Below are positions 34,143 through 47,279 of a stretch of 64,000 nt of DNA, one piece after another. The stretch comes from Erinaceus europaeus (Eukaryota; Chordata; Mammalia; Eulipotyphla; Erinaceidae), in contig NW_026647338.1 in NCBI RefSeq assembly GCF_950295315.1, positions 62,001 to 126,000 on the forward strand. The letters are read 5' to 3'. The notes under the pieces are model-generated. The model searched no databases, was not told the origin of the DNA, and saw only the letters and a program-made list of their open reading frames with translations. The stretch's first letter is position 1, and each line of letters begins with the position of its first letter. The position numbers and the translations under genes are program-made.

Positions 34143-34689
34143 CAGACATTTTTAGAATTGTTGACCTTTTTATTTGATCTGAATGCAGAATTACCGCATT
34201 TATAATAGCCTCCTTATTCATAAATAATTGGTCACATAGTTGGAGCAGGATTCACTACAATTATAAATTATAAACTTTCCAGGAGCATTTCCAATAGCCT
34301 TTCTATCAGTATCCTTATTGTAATTATCATAGCACAGAACTTGCCTCCATTTTCTAGTGTAAGCTTCAAATCGTATGCGTTTCTTTTCATTCTGAGAATT
34401 CGTAATTTGCCTGGACCCTGTGTGTCAGGGAATTTTTGAAGCAGCCCTCTATTTCTCAGCAGACGTTTTCTATATTTCTGCTGTCATCAGGTCTTCCTGT
34501 GGTGTTTGTTTTTATTTTTTATTTTTTTCAAATCCTCTTAGATCATTCCCATTTATTTGCATATTTATTTATTTATTTATTTCGTCCGATATCACATGAG
34601 GGGTCATTTCTTCTGCCTGATAGATTTTCTCTTATAATTGAAGGGAACTTTTGACACACAATACATTTCCTTTTGCAGATACTACACAC
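31712..34689 (+). repeat. Sub-repeat block A-B-C before the unit 5 core
   Basis: A 31712-32698, B 32699-33695, C 33696-34689. Same allele class as the blocks at 16147, 39496 and 55083. Confidence 0.9.
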
Positions 34690-35301
34690 TACTACAACTG
34701 CTACTGCACTGTTTTTGACAGTGACATCCAATGCACAATGGATTAGTATTGCATGGCTCTAGAGAATGTTCACTATTTAACCTACAATGTTTTTAACCTC
34801 ACAAATATTTATTCTGTTCTTTCTTGGGGGATGAATGGTTTACAGTCAACAGTTCCATATAATAGTGGGCACGGGGGGGTAATTTTTCCCACTACCCCTG
34901 TATTTCTGTACATCCTTTGTAACTTTCTTATTGAGGAGAAGCAAACAGTCATAAATTGAGAGAGCAGGGCCCAAGCAGGAAGAGAGACAGAGAGACATCT
35001 GCAGCTCTGATTTGTCACTAGCCCAGCTTTTCCCTAGCTGGGTAAGTGTGACCAGGGGCTCAAAACAGGGTCCTGGGATTCCACATAGTTCCCTGGCAGC
35101 TCCACCAGCTGTTCCTCCAACCCATGCTCCCTTCGTTGTCCATGTAACTATCGATCTGCTCTAGGCATTTCTCACCTTCATATGCCAGAAACTTAACACT
35201 TCTCCCTTCCACCCATGAAACTTTGACCTTTTGCTAGGGTGCAAAACAGCAACTCCAATTCAAGTTATTTTCGGGACAAGTGTGTACGTCTCTGTGGAAA
35301 G

Positions 35302-35321
35302 GTGTGTGTGTGTGTGTGTGT
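35302..35321. repeat. GT microsatellite 1, unit 5
   Basis: Pure (GT)10 tract. Confidence 0.95.
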
Positions 35322-35598
35322 AAGTGTGCATAAGTGTGTTTCAGTTAAGATTACCGCTGTTGTTTCTTTATTCCTGACACAGGGACTTAGGAACTGGGTT
35401 GTGTTATGACAAAGGAAGTTTCCACTGCACAAGTGGTTTTTCAAGTATGAATTGGCACATTGGATTGTGGACTCTGTTGTGCATTCTCCCAGGTGGTCCT
35501 CAGATGGGTTCTTTCCTTTGCTATTCCCATGCTGTGTGTAATTTTCTGGGTAGACTCAAAGAGGAGTGGCATGGGGAGCTCAGCTGCATTCTGCTGTA

Positions 35599-35616
35599 TG
35601 TCCACAAGGTGGCGGC
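35599..35616 (+). promoter_or_regulatory. CTCF motif 1, unit 5
   Basis: Identical core, forward orientation. Confidence 0.8.
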
Positions 35617-35845
35617 AAAGACCATAGTTGAGTGTAGTGATTCTGTGGAATGAGGAGAACTCTAGGAATTGTGGCCCGTGGACAGCAGGGTTGAAATTGA
35701 CGTAGAGTGCCCTAGACATCTGTTCTTTCCTGTGGGGTGGGGGGATCCCCCATTTGGCTTTGCAAGTGGAAGGGGTTTCTCTCTTTGCCTGGGATGACTC
35801 TACTGGGAGCTTGTGAATCCCTGTGCTCAGCTGCATTCTGCTGGG

Positions 35846-35863
35846 TGTCCACAAGAGGGCAGC
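35846..35863 (+). promoter_or_regulatory. CTCF motif 2, unit 5
   Basis: Identical core, 247 bp from motif 1. Confidence 0.82.
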
Positions 35864-36062
35864 ACCAGGGCGGGACTAAGGCTCCATGGGGCAAGTGCCC
35901 TGAGGCACTGGGCTAGGAGAGTGGCGACAGTGTTTCTGGGTGTGCCCCAAGAGCATGGCCAGCCTAGCGCAGGCAGGTAGTGTCCTAAGGATGGGCCCAG
36001 ACAGGAGCTGTGGGGGTCGTGTTTGCAGAAACAGGGCCTTCAGAGGATGGCAGAAAGTCCCC

Positions 36063-36793
36063 GGGGGCGGGCCTCAGAGCCCATGCCCAATGAGCCTGAG
36101 GGGAGGGCCCAGTGGGTATTCATAGAGACAGCTGGCCAATCAGAGAGGAGGAACGTCACCCTCAGGGGCGTGAAGCAAGAGCTGGCCAATGAGAACAGAG
36201 GAGGAGTTGCGTGGGCGGGCCTCAGAGAGCAGCCCACCAATGAGAGCCTGGGTGCTGGCTCTGGGTGGGCGTACCCCTGGAGGTCAGCCAATCAGGGTCC
36301 AGCGGAAGTGCCTGGGGGGCGGGCCCTCGTGAGGCTGTCCAATGAGCGCCTGGGGCGGGCCTCGTGGGCGGAGCCCAGGAGGCTGGCCAATCATGGGGTT
36401 AAGGGCGGTGACCTTCCTGGGCGTGCCTTAGGAACTGGCCTATGAGAGGGTGCCCCTCAGACAGCAGCCCGCCAATGGGAGCCAAGAGAAGGCTGGCTGG
36501 GGGCGTGTCCCTGGGACACCAGGCCAATCAGAGTCGAGCGGAAGTGGCTGGTGGGCGGGCCTTCCGGAGGCTGCCCAATCAGCGTGCTGCAGGGCCGTGT
36601 GGGCGGTGCTCAAGGCCGCTGGCCAATCACTGACTAGGGGCCCGGACCCTCCTGGGCGTGTCCAAGCACACTGGCCAATGAGATTGCTGGTGGGGTTCTG
36701 GGCGTGGCCTAGGCCTCTGGCCTATCAGAGCCTGGCTGGCGCCCTGTGGGCGGGCCTTCTGAAGGAATCCCGCCAATGGGAGCTCAGAGCTGG
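36063..36793 (+). promoter_or_regulatory. CCAAT/GC-box block, unit 5
   Basis: Same series with the TTAAG allele. The CCCATGCCCAATG start is shared with units 3, 6 and 8. Confidence 0.75.
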
Positions 36794-36803
36794 CCTTAAA
36801 AGG
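36794..36803 (+). promoter_or_regulatory. CArG box / TATA-like element, unit 5
   Basis: CCTTAAAAGG, unchanged. Confidence 0.6.
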
Positions 36804-36915
36804 CTGGGCGTGCTTCCAGGAAATGCGAAGCAGGGTTCAGCCCAGGGCCCTGCCTTGCAGAAGCTGTCCAGTGCGCATGTGTATAACTCCGTTTGTGCCT
36901 GTGCCTCTGTGGATT

Positions 36916-36960
36916 TGTGTGTGTGTGTGTGTGTGTCTGAGGGAGGGAGAGAGAGAGAGA
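36916..36960. repeat. GT/GA microsatellite 2, unit 5
   Basis: Short GT class followed by the same GA run. Confidence 0.95.
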
Positions 36961-37382
36961 ACAACAGAATCACTGTGGCACAGGTGATTTTGTGCAAAAC
37001 ACTTGGCACATTCTGATTTACAGCTCAATATTGACACCAGGGCAGCTCTCCTTGGCCCTTGGTCACTTTTCTTCTTTTCAGATGTAAAGACACTGAAGAG
37101 GGAGAGGTTTTTGCCCTGAGGCTTGCACTGGGAACTAGCAGCTGCCCTGTTTGTGTTGCCAGACTAGGAAACCTGTGGTGCCTGTCCATGTGGAGAGTCT
37201 CCTGGATGAGTTCCTTCTCGAGCCTTTTTCGCTCAGTCCCGTTGGAGCTGCATATAGCTAATGATTTGGAGATTTTATTGCTTTGGACAATTCTTTTCCT
37301 GATGCAAAGTTTCTCTCCAGGTTTTAGCAATCAATTGTGTGAATGTCACATCGAATCCATTGTAGAAAATGACTACATCAGT

Positions 37383-37383
37383 G

Positions 37384-37452
<69 letters not shown>
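37383..37452. repeat. CT/TA microsatellite, unit 5
   Basis: Long CT run and long TA run. Confidence 0.95.
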
Positions 37453-37455
<3 letters not shown>

Positions 37456-39453
37456 GGTAACATGTAGAGGTCTGAAAATATTTTTTAGCTAGAGACCTGC
37501 ACAGCTCTGGATTAGGGTAGCAATGTGGATACACCTGGCCCTTCTGAGCCACAGTCATGAGAGACATCTCACAGAGCCATATCGTATATCACTCTACAAA
37601 TCTCTCTCAGCACGAACTACCACTGCCAAATCATCTACTTCCCTCTTGCTCTTTTTGTCCACCGAGTCTTATCCCAAAACTGTAAATCAAAGAAGAAATA
37701 GACATAGTGCAGTTCCCTGCACACAGGACAGGCTGAGGCTGGACCAGGGAGATGCAATACGCCAGCCTGCATCTTGGCTGGAGCATCACTATGCTTACTT
37801 CGAATTTGGAGAGGCGAGGGCAGTTTTGGAGAGTGGGCTGCCGGCCAAGGGTTGCTTCTCAGAGTGGCTAAGACCTAGATGTTCTAAGTGTTACCTTTCC
37901 TCACAAACATAAAATAGCAATGCCACTTGTAAGAAGTATGCATGGGCATGGAGGGTTTGTCTTCAGTGCTCTGGCACTGATCAACACAGGGCCAGAATTT
38001 CAGTCCTTGTCTGTCTCTGTCATTCTGTCTCTCTGACTGTCTCTACGTGCCTTCTTCACTGGGCCCTTACTGGAAGTCAGTGCATGCATCGTGAACTCAG
38101 CCTTCCTGGTGTTGAAATTTTCCTTTCTTTGCCCTTTGGATTATTTAGTCTCCTGCACATGGTGTAGTACAGAGGGGAACTGCGGAGACAGCGTTGCTGC
38201 TGCAGGTTCCAGGCATATGTCCATCTCCAGCTGCAGCTGTCCAGGCCCTCTGTGCTTGACTGCCATTCTCCAGGGCCCTGAGACTGACACTCAGCCTCAA
38301 TGCAACCCTCCTCACCTTCCTGCACAGCATCCTTGTCCTTATTCCATGAGAGCCCCGGTCAAGGGAAGTGAAACTCGATCCCCCTGGCACACACACTGTG
38401 CTTTCCCTCTATTAAGCCAAATGGAAAGGATCTGTGGTACTGATGGCCACACCAGTGTCCAGATTTCCCATGCAAAACGGAAGCTTCCAGTGTTCAGAAA
38501 GAGGGTGTTTTGATGGCTGTGAAATGTCTTTTTCAAGTGCCTCATGGTGTTTCAAATCCCTTTGAAACCTGAAGTTCTTTCTTGTATCTAGGGAATATTT
38601 TCACCACTGGCCAGAAGGGCCGCCCAACTAGGAGCACAGCTATCCAGGGGTCAGGAGGTCTTCCAGCCTGCTAGCTCCTGGAGGGATTCCTGAGTATGTC
38701 CTCAGGGCCCAAGTGTAAAAGGTGTTTCCAATTGCCTTGATTAGCAGCAGCCAGGCCCTCAGGTGAGGGGCGGGGCTGTGATCTTGACTGGAAGCCCCTA
38801 ATTTGGCCAATGGAGGCATCCATCTTTCTTTGTCTGTCCATAGCAAGGGCCCGGGGAGTTTGTGCTTCCTGCAAGCAGAGCGACATTGTATGGGACACTC
38901 ATGCAAGCCTACTTCTGGGAATCTCTCTGAGTGTGATGTGTGGACACCAGGACACCATGATCAGGGATGTGAGGCCACAGGAGCAATTGCCTTAGCCGGA
39001 CCCAAAGGGTAGGTGTAAGGGGCCGGGTTCATCCACTATTGTTTGGTTCAACACACTTCCCATCTAAGTGGAAACACAGCCCTTTCTGGGTACTTTCTGG
39101 GCTTGTAATCTGCTGCCCTGAGCAGTGGACTGAGAGCCTGGAGGCTGAGTAGGCAGCCAAACGTGACTGGACAGGCTCAAGCCCCTGAATTCTGAGGGGT
39201 GCCCCAGCTTCCCCCATTGGCAGTGTTTGGATCATAGTGAGGCATGGCATTGATTCGGAACTCAGGAGAGTGAGACATGAGAGTCCCTTTGCATATGCAT
39301 TCTTGCTTAGCCACAATCTGGGCTAGCTGGCTTGCCCTGACCAGATAGGTTCTCTGTACATAAGTTGCAGGAGAGGCTGGCTCCCTTGCCACCCATGCTC
39401 TGAGACTACTACAGGTGATCTCTGAGCACACACAGACACACACAAACAGACAG

Positions 39454-39470
39454 ACACACACACACACACA
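39454..39470. repeat. CA microsatellite, unit 5 (17 nt)
   Basis: Short class. Confidence 0.95.
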
Positions 39471-39495
39471 TTACTGTCAGGTTGGTAGTAGAGCC

Positions 39496-41895
39496 TATGG
39501 TGAAGGCTGGGGCTGTCTGGGGTCTGTGGGCATGAGAGCTGCTGCCTTACAATCTCTACAAGCCAGGTTTGAACCTGTCATCAATGAACACAGTGTAGGA
39601 GGTTTTTGAATTCTGGTCTCTTTCCAACTCATCTATTTCTCTTCTCGCCTTCTCTATCTCTAACTCTCACATGCTCTCACACACTCTGTCTTCACTCATT
39701 AATATTTTACTTAGATTCTTATTTTACTGACAGGCCCAGATAGACAAAGAGAGTTACCAGAGCACTGCTGAGCTCTGGCTTGTTGTGTTGGCGATTTCAC
39801 CTAGGCTACTGGAGCCTCAGTTTGTAAGTCTTTCTGACACAAGCCATATTCTGTCTCCTCATTTCCATGCCAGTATCACTCAGAGTTTATAATAAAGATA
39901 TACATACATGTATATATATACATATAGATTTATATATCTGTCGGTTTTAGAATGTTCGTCCTATGCATTTGACCTTCTTTCAGAATTACCACATTTATAA
40001 CAGCCTAGTTTTTCTGAAATAATTGGCCATATAGTTGGAGCAGGATTCAATACAATTATAAATAATAGAACCTTCCAGTAGCATTTCTAATCGTGTTTCT
40101 ATTAGCATCCTTATTGTAATTATCATGGCCCAGATCTTCCCTCCTTTTTCTAGTGTAAGCTTCAATACATATGTGTTTGTTTTCTTTCTCCGTAAATCTT
40201 AATGTCCCTGGACCCTGAAGTGTTAGGGAATTTTTGAAGCAGCCCTCTGTTTCTCAGCAGATGGTTTCTATGTTTCTGCTGTCATCAGGTCTTCTTGTGG
40301 TTTTTGTCTTTATTTATTTTTATTGTTTCAAGTCCTCCTAGATCATCCCCATTTATTTGCATATTTATTTATTTAGTCAGGTATCACATGTGGCATCATT
40401 TCTTCTGCTTGAGAGATTTTCTCTTATAACTGAAGGGAACTTTTGATGCACAATACATTTCCTGGGGCAAATACTACACACATATGGTGAAGGCTTGGGT
40501 TGTCTGGGGTCTGTGGGCATTAGAGCTACTGCGTGACAATCTCTACAACCCAGGTTTGAACCTGTCATGAATGAACACAGCCTAGGGGGTTTTTGACTTC
40601 TGGTCTATTTCCAACTCTTCTATTTCTCTTCTCGCCATCTCTGTCTCTGACTCTCACAGGCTCTCTCTCACTCTGTCTGAACTCAGGAATATTTTACTTA
40701 TATCCTTATTTTATTGACAGGCCCAGATATACAAAGAGAGTGGCCAGAGCACTGCTGAGCTCTGGCTGGTTTTGTTTGTGATTTCACCTAGGCTACTGGA
40801 GCCTCTGATTGGTAAGTCTCTCTGACTTAAGCCATATTCTGTCTCCTCATATCCATGGCATTATCTCTCAGACTTTATAATAAAGATATACATCCATATA
40901 CATATATAAATATACATATATATCTCTGTCATTTTTAGAATTGTCAACCTATGTAATTGATCTTAATCAGAATTCACACATTTACAACAGGTTCCTTTTT
41001 CCCTACTAATTGGCCACATAGTTGGAGCAGGATTCAATACAATTATAAATAATAGAACCTTCCAGTAGCATTTCTAATAGCATTTCTATCAGCATCCTTA
41101 TTTTAATTATCATAGTACAGAACTTGCCTCCTTTCTCTAGTGTAAGCTTCAATACATATGAGTTTCTTTTCATTCTCCCGAAATCTTAATTTCCCTGGAC
41201 TCTGAAGGGTCTCGGAACTTTTGAAGCAGCCCTTGATTCTCAGCAGATGGTTTCTATGTTTCTGCTGTCATCAGGTCTTCTTGTGCTTTTTGTTTTTATT
41301 TTTCATTTGTTTCAAATCCTCCTAGATAACCCCCATTTACTTGCATATTTATTTATTTATTTATTTATTTGGTTCTATATTACATGAGGGGTCCATTCTT
41401 CTGCTTGATAGATTTTTCTCTTATAATTGAAGGGAAGTTTACACTCACAATACATATTCTGTCGTAAATACTACACACATATGGTGAAGGCTGGGGTTGT
41501 CTGGGGTCTGTGGACAGGAGACTGCTGCCTTACAATCTCGACAACCCAGGTTTGAACCTGTCATGTATGAACACAGAGTGGGAGCTTTTGGACTTCTGGT
41601 CTCTTTCCAACTCTTCTATTTCTCTTCTTGCCTTCTCTGTCTCTGACTCTCACAGGCTCTCACTCACTCTGTCTGCACTCATTAATATTTTACTTTTATA
41701 TTATTTGACTGACAGGCCCAGATATACAAAGCGAGTCACCAGGGCCCGGCTGAGCTCTGGATTGTTTTGTTGGCGATTTCACCTAGGTTTCTGGAGCCTC
41801 AGCTTTGTAAGTCTCTCTGGCACAAGCCATACTCTGTCTCCTCATAGCCATGTCAGTATCCCTCATAGTTGATAATAAAGATACACATACATATA

Positions 41896-41934
<39 letters not shown>

Positions 41935-42473
41935 CATTTTTAGAATTGTTGACCTTTTTATTTGATCTGAATGCAGAATTACCGCATTTATAATAGCCTC
42001 CTTATTCATAAATAATTGGTCACATAGTTGGAGCAGGATTCACTACAATTATAAATTATAAACTTTCCAGGAGCATTTCCAATAGCCTTTCTATCAGTAT
42101 CCTTATTGTAATTATCATAGCACAGAACTTGCCTCCATTTTCTAGTGTAAGCTTCAAATCGTATGCGTTTCTTTTCATTCTGAGAATTCGTAATTTGCCT
42201 GGACCCTGTGTGTCAGGGAATTTTTGAAGCAGCCCTCTATTTCTCAGCAGACGTTTTCTATATTTCTGCTGTCATCAGGTCTTCCTGTGGTGTTTGTTTT
42301 TATTTTTTATTTTTTTCAAATCCTCTTAGATCATTCCCATTTATTTGCATATTTATTTATTTATTTCGTCCGATATCACATGAGGGGTCATTTCTTCTGC
42401 CTGATAGATTTTCTCTTATAATTGAAGGGAACTTTTGACACACAATACATTTCCTTTTGCAGATACTACACAC
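39496..42473 (+). repeat. Sub-repeat block A-B-C before the unit 6 core
   Basis: A 39496-40482, B 40483-41479, C 41480-42473. The TTTA run in C near 42350 is one repeat shorter than in its sister copies. Confidence 0.9.
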
Positions 42474-43085
42474 TACTACAACTGCTACTGCACTGTTTTT
42501 GACAGTGACATCCAATGCACAATGGATTAGTATTGCATGGCTCTAGAGAATGTTCACTATTTAACCTACAATGTTTTTAACCTCACAAATATTTATTCTG
42601 TTCTTTCTTGGGGGATGAATGGTTTACAGTCAACAGTTCCATATAATAGTGGGCACGGGGGGGTAATTTTTCCCACTACCCCTGTATTTCTGTACATCCT
42701 TTGTAACTTTCTTATTGAGGAGAAGCAAACAGTCATAAATTGAGAGAGCAGGGCCCAAGCAGGAAGAGAGACAGAGAGACATCTGCAGCTCTGATTTGTC
42801 ACTAGCCCAGCTTTTCCCTAGCTGGGTAAGTGTGACCAGGGGCTCAAAACAGGGTCCTGGGATTCCACATAGTTCCCTGGCAGCTCCACCAGCTGTTCCT
42901 CCAACCCATGCTCCCTTCGTTGTCCATGTAACTATCGATCTGCTCTAGGCATTTCTCACCTTCATATGCCAGAAACTTAACACTTCTCCCTTCCACCCAT
43001 GAAACTTTGACCTTTTGCTAGGGTGCAAAACAGCAACTCCAATTCAAGTTATTTTCGGGACAAGTGTGTACGTATCTGTGGAAAG

Positions 43086-43105
43086 GTGTGTGTGTGTGTG
43101 TGTGT
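43086..43105. repeat. GT microsatellite 1, unit 6
   Basis: Pure (GT)10 tract. Confidence 0.95.
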
Positions 43106-43382
43106 AAGTGTGCATAAGTGTGTTTCAGTTAAGATTACCGCTGTTGTTTCTTTATTCCTGACACAGGGACTTAGGAACTGGGTTGTGTTATGACAAAGGA
43201 AGTTTCCACTGCACAAGTGGTTTTTCAAGTATGAATTGGCACATTGGATTGTGGACTCTGTTGTGCATTCTCCCAGGTGGTCCTCAGATGGGTTCTTTCC
43301 TTTGCTATTCCCATGCTGTGTGTAATTTTCTGGGTAGACTCAAAGAGGAGTGGCATGGGGAGCTCAGCTGCATTCTGCTGTA

Positions 43383-43400
43383 TGTCCACAAGGTGGCGGC
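43383..43400 (+). promoter_or_regulatory. CTCF motif 1, unit 6
   Basis: Identical core, forward orientation. Confidence 0.8.
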
Positions 43401-43629
43401 AAAGACCATAGTTGAGTGTAGTGATTCTGTGGAATGAGGAGAACTCTAGGAATTGTGGCCCGTGGACAGCAGGGTTGAAATTGACGTAGAGTGCCCTAGA
43501 CATCTGTTCTTTCCTGTGGGGTGGGGGGATCCCCCATTTGGCTTTGCAAGTGGAAGGGGTTTCTCTCTTTGCCTGGGATGACTCTACTGGGAGCTTGTGA
43601 ATCCCTGTGCTCAGCTGCATTCTGCTGGG

Positions 43630-43647
43630 TGTCCACAAGAGGGCAGC
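43630..43647 (+). promoter_or_regulatory. CTCF motif 2, unit 6
   Basis: Identical core, 247 bp from motif 1. Confidence 0.82.
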
Positions 43648-43846
43648 ACCAGGGCGGGACTAAGGCTCCATGGGGCAAGTGCCCTGAGGCACTGGGCTAG
43701 GAGAGTGGCGACAGTGTTTCTGGGTGTGCCCCAAGAGCATGGCCAGCCTAGCGCAGGCAGGTAGTGTCCTAAGGATGGGCCCAGACAGGAGCTGTGGGGG
43801 TCGTGTTTGCAGAAACAGGGCCTTCAGAGGATGGCAGAAAGTCCCC

Positions 43847-44576
43847 GGGGGCGGGCCTCAGAGCCCATGCCCAATGAGCCTGAGGGGAGGGCCCAGTGGG
43901 TATTCATAGAGACAGCTGGCCAATCAGAGAGGAGGAACGTCACCCTCAGGGGCGTGAAGCAAGAGCTGGCCAATGAGAACAGAGGAGGAGTTGCGTGGGC
44001 GGGCCTCAGAGAGCAGCCCACCAATGAGAGCCTGGGTGCTGGCTCTGGGTGGGCGTACCCCTGGAGGTCAGCCAATCAGGGTCCAGCGGAAGTGCCTGGG
44101 GGGCGGGCCCTCGTGAGGCTGTCCAATGAGCGCCTGGGGCGGGCCTCGTGGGCGGAGCCCAGGAGGCTGGCCAATCATGGGGCAAGGGCGGTGACCTTCC
44201 TGGGCGTGCCTTAGGAACTGGCCTATCAGAGGGCGCCCCTCAGACAGCAGCCCGCCAATGGGAGCCAAGAGAAGGCTGGCTGGGGGCGTGTCCCTGGGAC
44301 ACCAGGCCAATCAGAGTCGAGCGGAAGTGGCTGGTGGGCGGGCCTTCCGGAGGCTGCCCAATCAGCGTGCTGCAGGGCCGTGTGGGCGGTGCTCAAGGCC
44401 GCTGGCCAATCACTGACTAGGGGCCCGGACCCTCCTGGGCGTGTCCAAGCACACTGGCCAATGAGATTGCTGGTGGGGTTCTGGGCGTGGCCTAGGCCTC
44501 TGGCCTATCAGAGCCTGGCTGGCGCCCTGTGGGCGGGCCTTCTGAAGGAATCCCGCCAATGGGAGCTCAGAGCTGG
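43847..44576 (+). promoter_or_regulatory. CCAAT/GC-box block, unit 6
   Basis: Same series with the CAAG allele, as in unit 3, but without unit 3's private CpG losses. Confidence 0.75.
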
Positions 44577-44586
44577 CCTTAAAAGG
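44577..44586 (+). promoter_or_regulatory. CArG box / TATA-like element, unit 6
   Basis: CCTTAAAAGG, unchanged. Confidence 0.6.
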
Positions 44587-44698
44587 CTGGGCGTGCTTCC
44601 AGGAAATGCGAAGCAGGGTTCAGCCCAGGGCCCTGCCTTGCAGAAGCTGTCCAGTGCGCATGTGTATAACTCCGTTTGTGCCTGTGCCTCTGTGGATT

Positions 44699-44747
44699 TG
44701 TGTGTGTGTGTGTGTGTGTGTGTCTGAGGGAGGGAGAGAGAGAGAGA
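44699..44747. repeat. GT/GA microsatellite 2, unit 6
   Basis: Two GT repeats longer than in units 2 to 5, then the same GA run. Confidence 0.95.
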
Positions 44748-45170
44748 ACAACAGAATCACTGTGGCACAGGTGATTTTGTGCAAAACACTTGGCACATTC
44801 TGATTTACAGCTCAATATTGACACCAGGGCAGCTCTCCTTGGCCCTTGGTCACTTTTCTTCTTTTCAGATGTAAAGACACTGAAGAGGGAGAGATTTTTG
44901 CCCTGAGGCTTGCACTGGGAACTAGCAGCTGCCCTGTTTGTGTTGCCAGACTAGGAAACCTGTGGTGCCTGTCCATGTGGAGAGTCTCCTGGATGAGTTC
45001 CTTCTCGAGCCTTTTTCGCTCGGTCCCGTTGGAGCTGCATATAGCTAATGATTTGGAGATTTTATTCCTTTGGACAATTCTTTTCCTGATGCAAAGTTTC
45101 TCTCCAGATTTTAGCAATCAATTGTGTGAATGTCACATCGAATTCATTGTAGAAAATGACTACTTCAGTG

Positions 45171-45227
45171 TCTCTCTCTCTCTTTCTCTCTCTCTCTCTC
45201 ACTCTCTCTCTCTATATATATATATAT
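45171..45227. repeat. CT/TA microsatellite, unit 6
   Basis: Shares the CACT interruption with unit 3. Short TA run. Confidence 0.95.
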
Positions 45228-47227
45228 GTAGGTAACATGTAGAGGTCTGAAAATATTTTTTAGCTAGAGACCTGCACAACTCTGGATTAGGGTAGCAATG
45301 TGGATACACCTGGCCCTTCTGAGCCACAGTCATGAGAGACATCTCACAGAGCCATATCGTATATCACTCTACAAATCTCTCTCAGCACAAACTACCACTG
45401 CCAAATCATCTACTTCCCTCTTGCTCTTTTTGTCCACCAAGTCTTATCCCAAAACTGTAAATCAAAGAAGAAATAGACATAGTGCAGTTCCCTGCACACA
45501 GGACAGGCTGAGGCTGGACCAGGGAGATGCAATACGCCAGCCTGCATCTTGGCTGGAGCATCACTATGACTACTTCGAATTTGGAGAGGCGAGGGCAGTT
45601 TGGGAGAGTGGGCTGCCGGCCAAGGGTTGCTTCTCAGAGTGGCTAAGACCTAGATGTTCTAAGTGTTACCTTTCCTCACAAACATAAAATAGCAATGCCA
45701 CTTGTAAGAAGTATGCATGGGCATGGAGAGTTTGTCTTCAGTGCTCTGGCACTGATCAACACAGGGCCAGAATTTCAGTCCTTGTCTGTCTCTGTCATTC
45801 TGTCTCTCTGACTGTCTCTACGTGCCTTCTTCACTGGGCCCTTACTGGAAGTCAGTGCATGCATCGTGAACTCAGCCTTCCTGGTGTTGAAATTTTCCTT
45901 TCTTTGCCCTTTGGATTATTTAGTCTCCTGCACATGGTGTAGTACAAGGGGAACTGGGGAGACAGCGTTGCTGCTGCAGGTTCCAGGCATATGTCCATCT
46001 CTAGCTGAAGCTGTCCAGGCCCTCTGTGCTTGACTGCCATTCTCCAGGGCCCTGAGACTGACACTCAGCCTCAATGCAACCCTCCTCACCTTCCTGCACA
46101 GCATCCTTGTCCTTATTCCATGAGAGCCCCGGTCAAGGGAAGTGAAACTCGATCCCCCTGGCACACACACTGTGCTTTCCCTCTATTAAGCCAAATGGAA
46201 AGGATCTGTGGTACTGATGGCCACACCAGTGTCCAGATTTCCCATGCAAAACGGAAGCTTCCAGTGTTCAGAAAGAGGGTGTTTTGATGGCTGTGAAATG
46301 TCTTTTCCAAGTGCCTCATGGTGTTTCAAATCCCTTTGAAACCTGAAGTTCTTTCTTGTATCTAGGGAATATTTTCACCACTGGCCAGAAGGGCCGCCCA
46401 ACTAGGAGCACAGCTATCCAGGGGTCAGGAGGTCTTCCAGCCTGCTAGCTCCTGGAGGGATTCCTGAGTATGTCCTCAGGGCCCAAGTGTAAAAGGTGTT
46501 TCCAATTGCCTTGATTAGCAGCAGCCAGGCCCTCAGGTGAGGGGCGGGGCTGTGATCTTGACTGGAAGCCCCTAATTTGGCCAATGGAGGCATCCATCTT
46601 TCTTTGTCTGTCCATAGCAAGGGCCCGGGGAGTTTGTGCTTCCTGCAAGCAGAGCGACATTGTATGGGACACTCATGCAAGCCTACTTCTGGGAATCTCT
46701 CTGAGTGTGATGTGTGGACACCAGGACACCATGATCAGGGATGTGAGGCCACAGGAGCAATTGCCTTAGCCGGACCCAAAGGGTAGGTGTAAGGGGCCGG
46801 GTTCATCCACTATTGTTTGGTTCAACACACTTCCCATCTATGTGGAAACACAGCCCTTTCTGGGTACTTTCTGGGCTTGTAATCTGCTGCCCTGAGCAGT
46901 GGACTGAGAGCCTGGAGGCTGAGTAGGCAGCCAAACGTGACTGGACAGGCTCAAGCCCCTGAATTCTGAGGGGTGCCCCAGCTTCCCCCATTGGCAGTGT
47001 TTGGATCATAGTGAGGCATGGCATTGATTCGGAACTCAGGAGAGTGAGACATGAGAGTCCCTTTGCATATGCATTCTTGCTTAGCCACAATCTGGGCTAG
47101 CTGGCTTGCCCTGACCAGATAGGTTCTCTGTACATAAGTTGCAGGAGAGGCTGGCTCCCTTGCCACCCATGCTCTGAGACTACTACAGGTGATCTCTGAG
47201 CACACACAGACACACACAAACAGACAG

Positions 47228-47254
47228 ACACACACACACACACACACACACACA
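47228..47254. repeat. CA microsatellite, unit 6 (27 nt)
   Basis: Long class, identical in length to unit 3. Confidence 0.95.
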
Positions 47255-47279
47255 TTACTGTCAGGTTGGTAGTAGAGCC

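Larger units (their letters stand above)
31856..39639 (+). repeat. Macrosatellite unit 5 (7784 bp)
   Basis: Complete unit, with the same variant class as unit 8 across sub-repeats A to C and the 3' half. A private base change at about 38233 (CAGCTGCAG instead of CAGCTGAAG) distinguishes it. Confidence 0.97.
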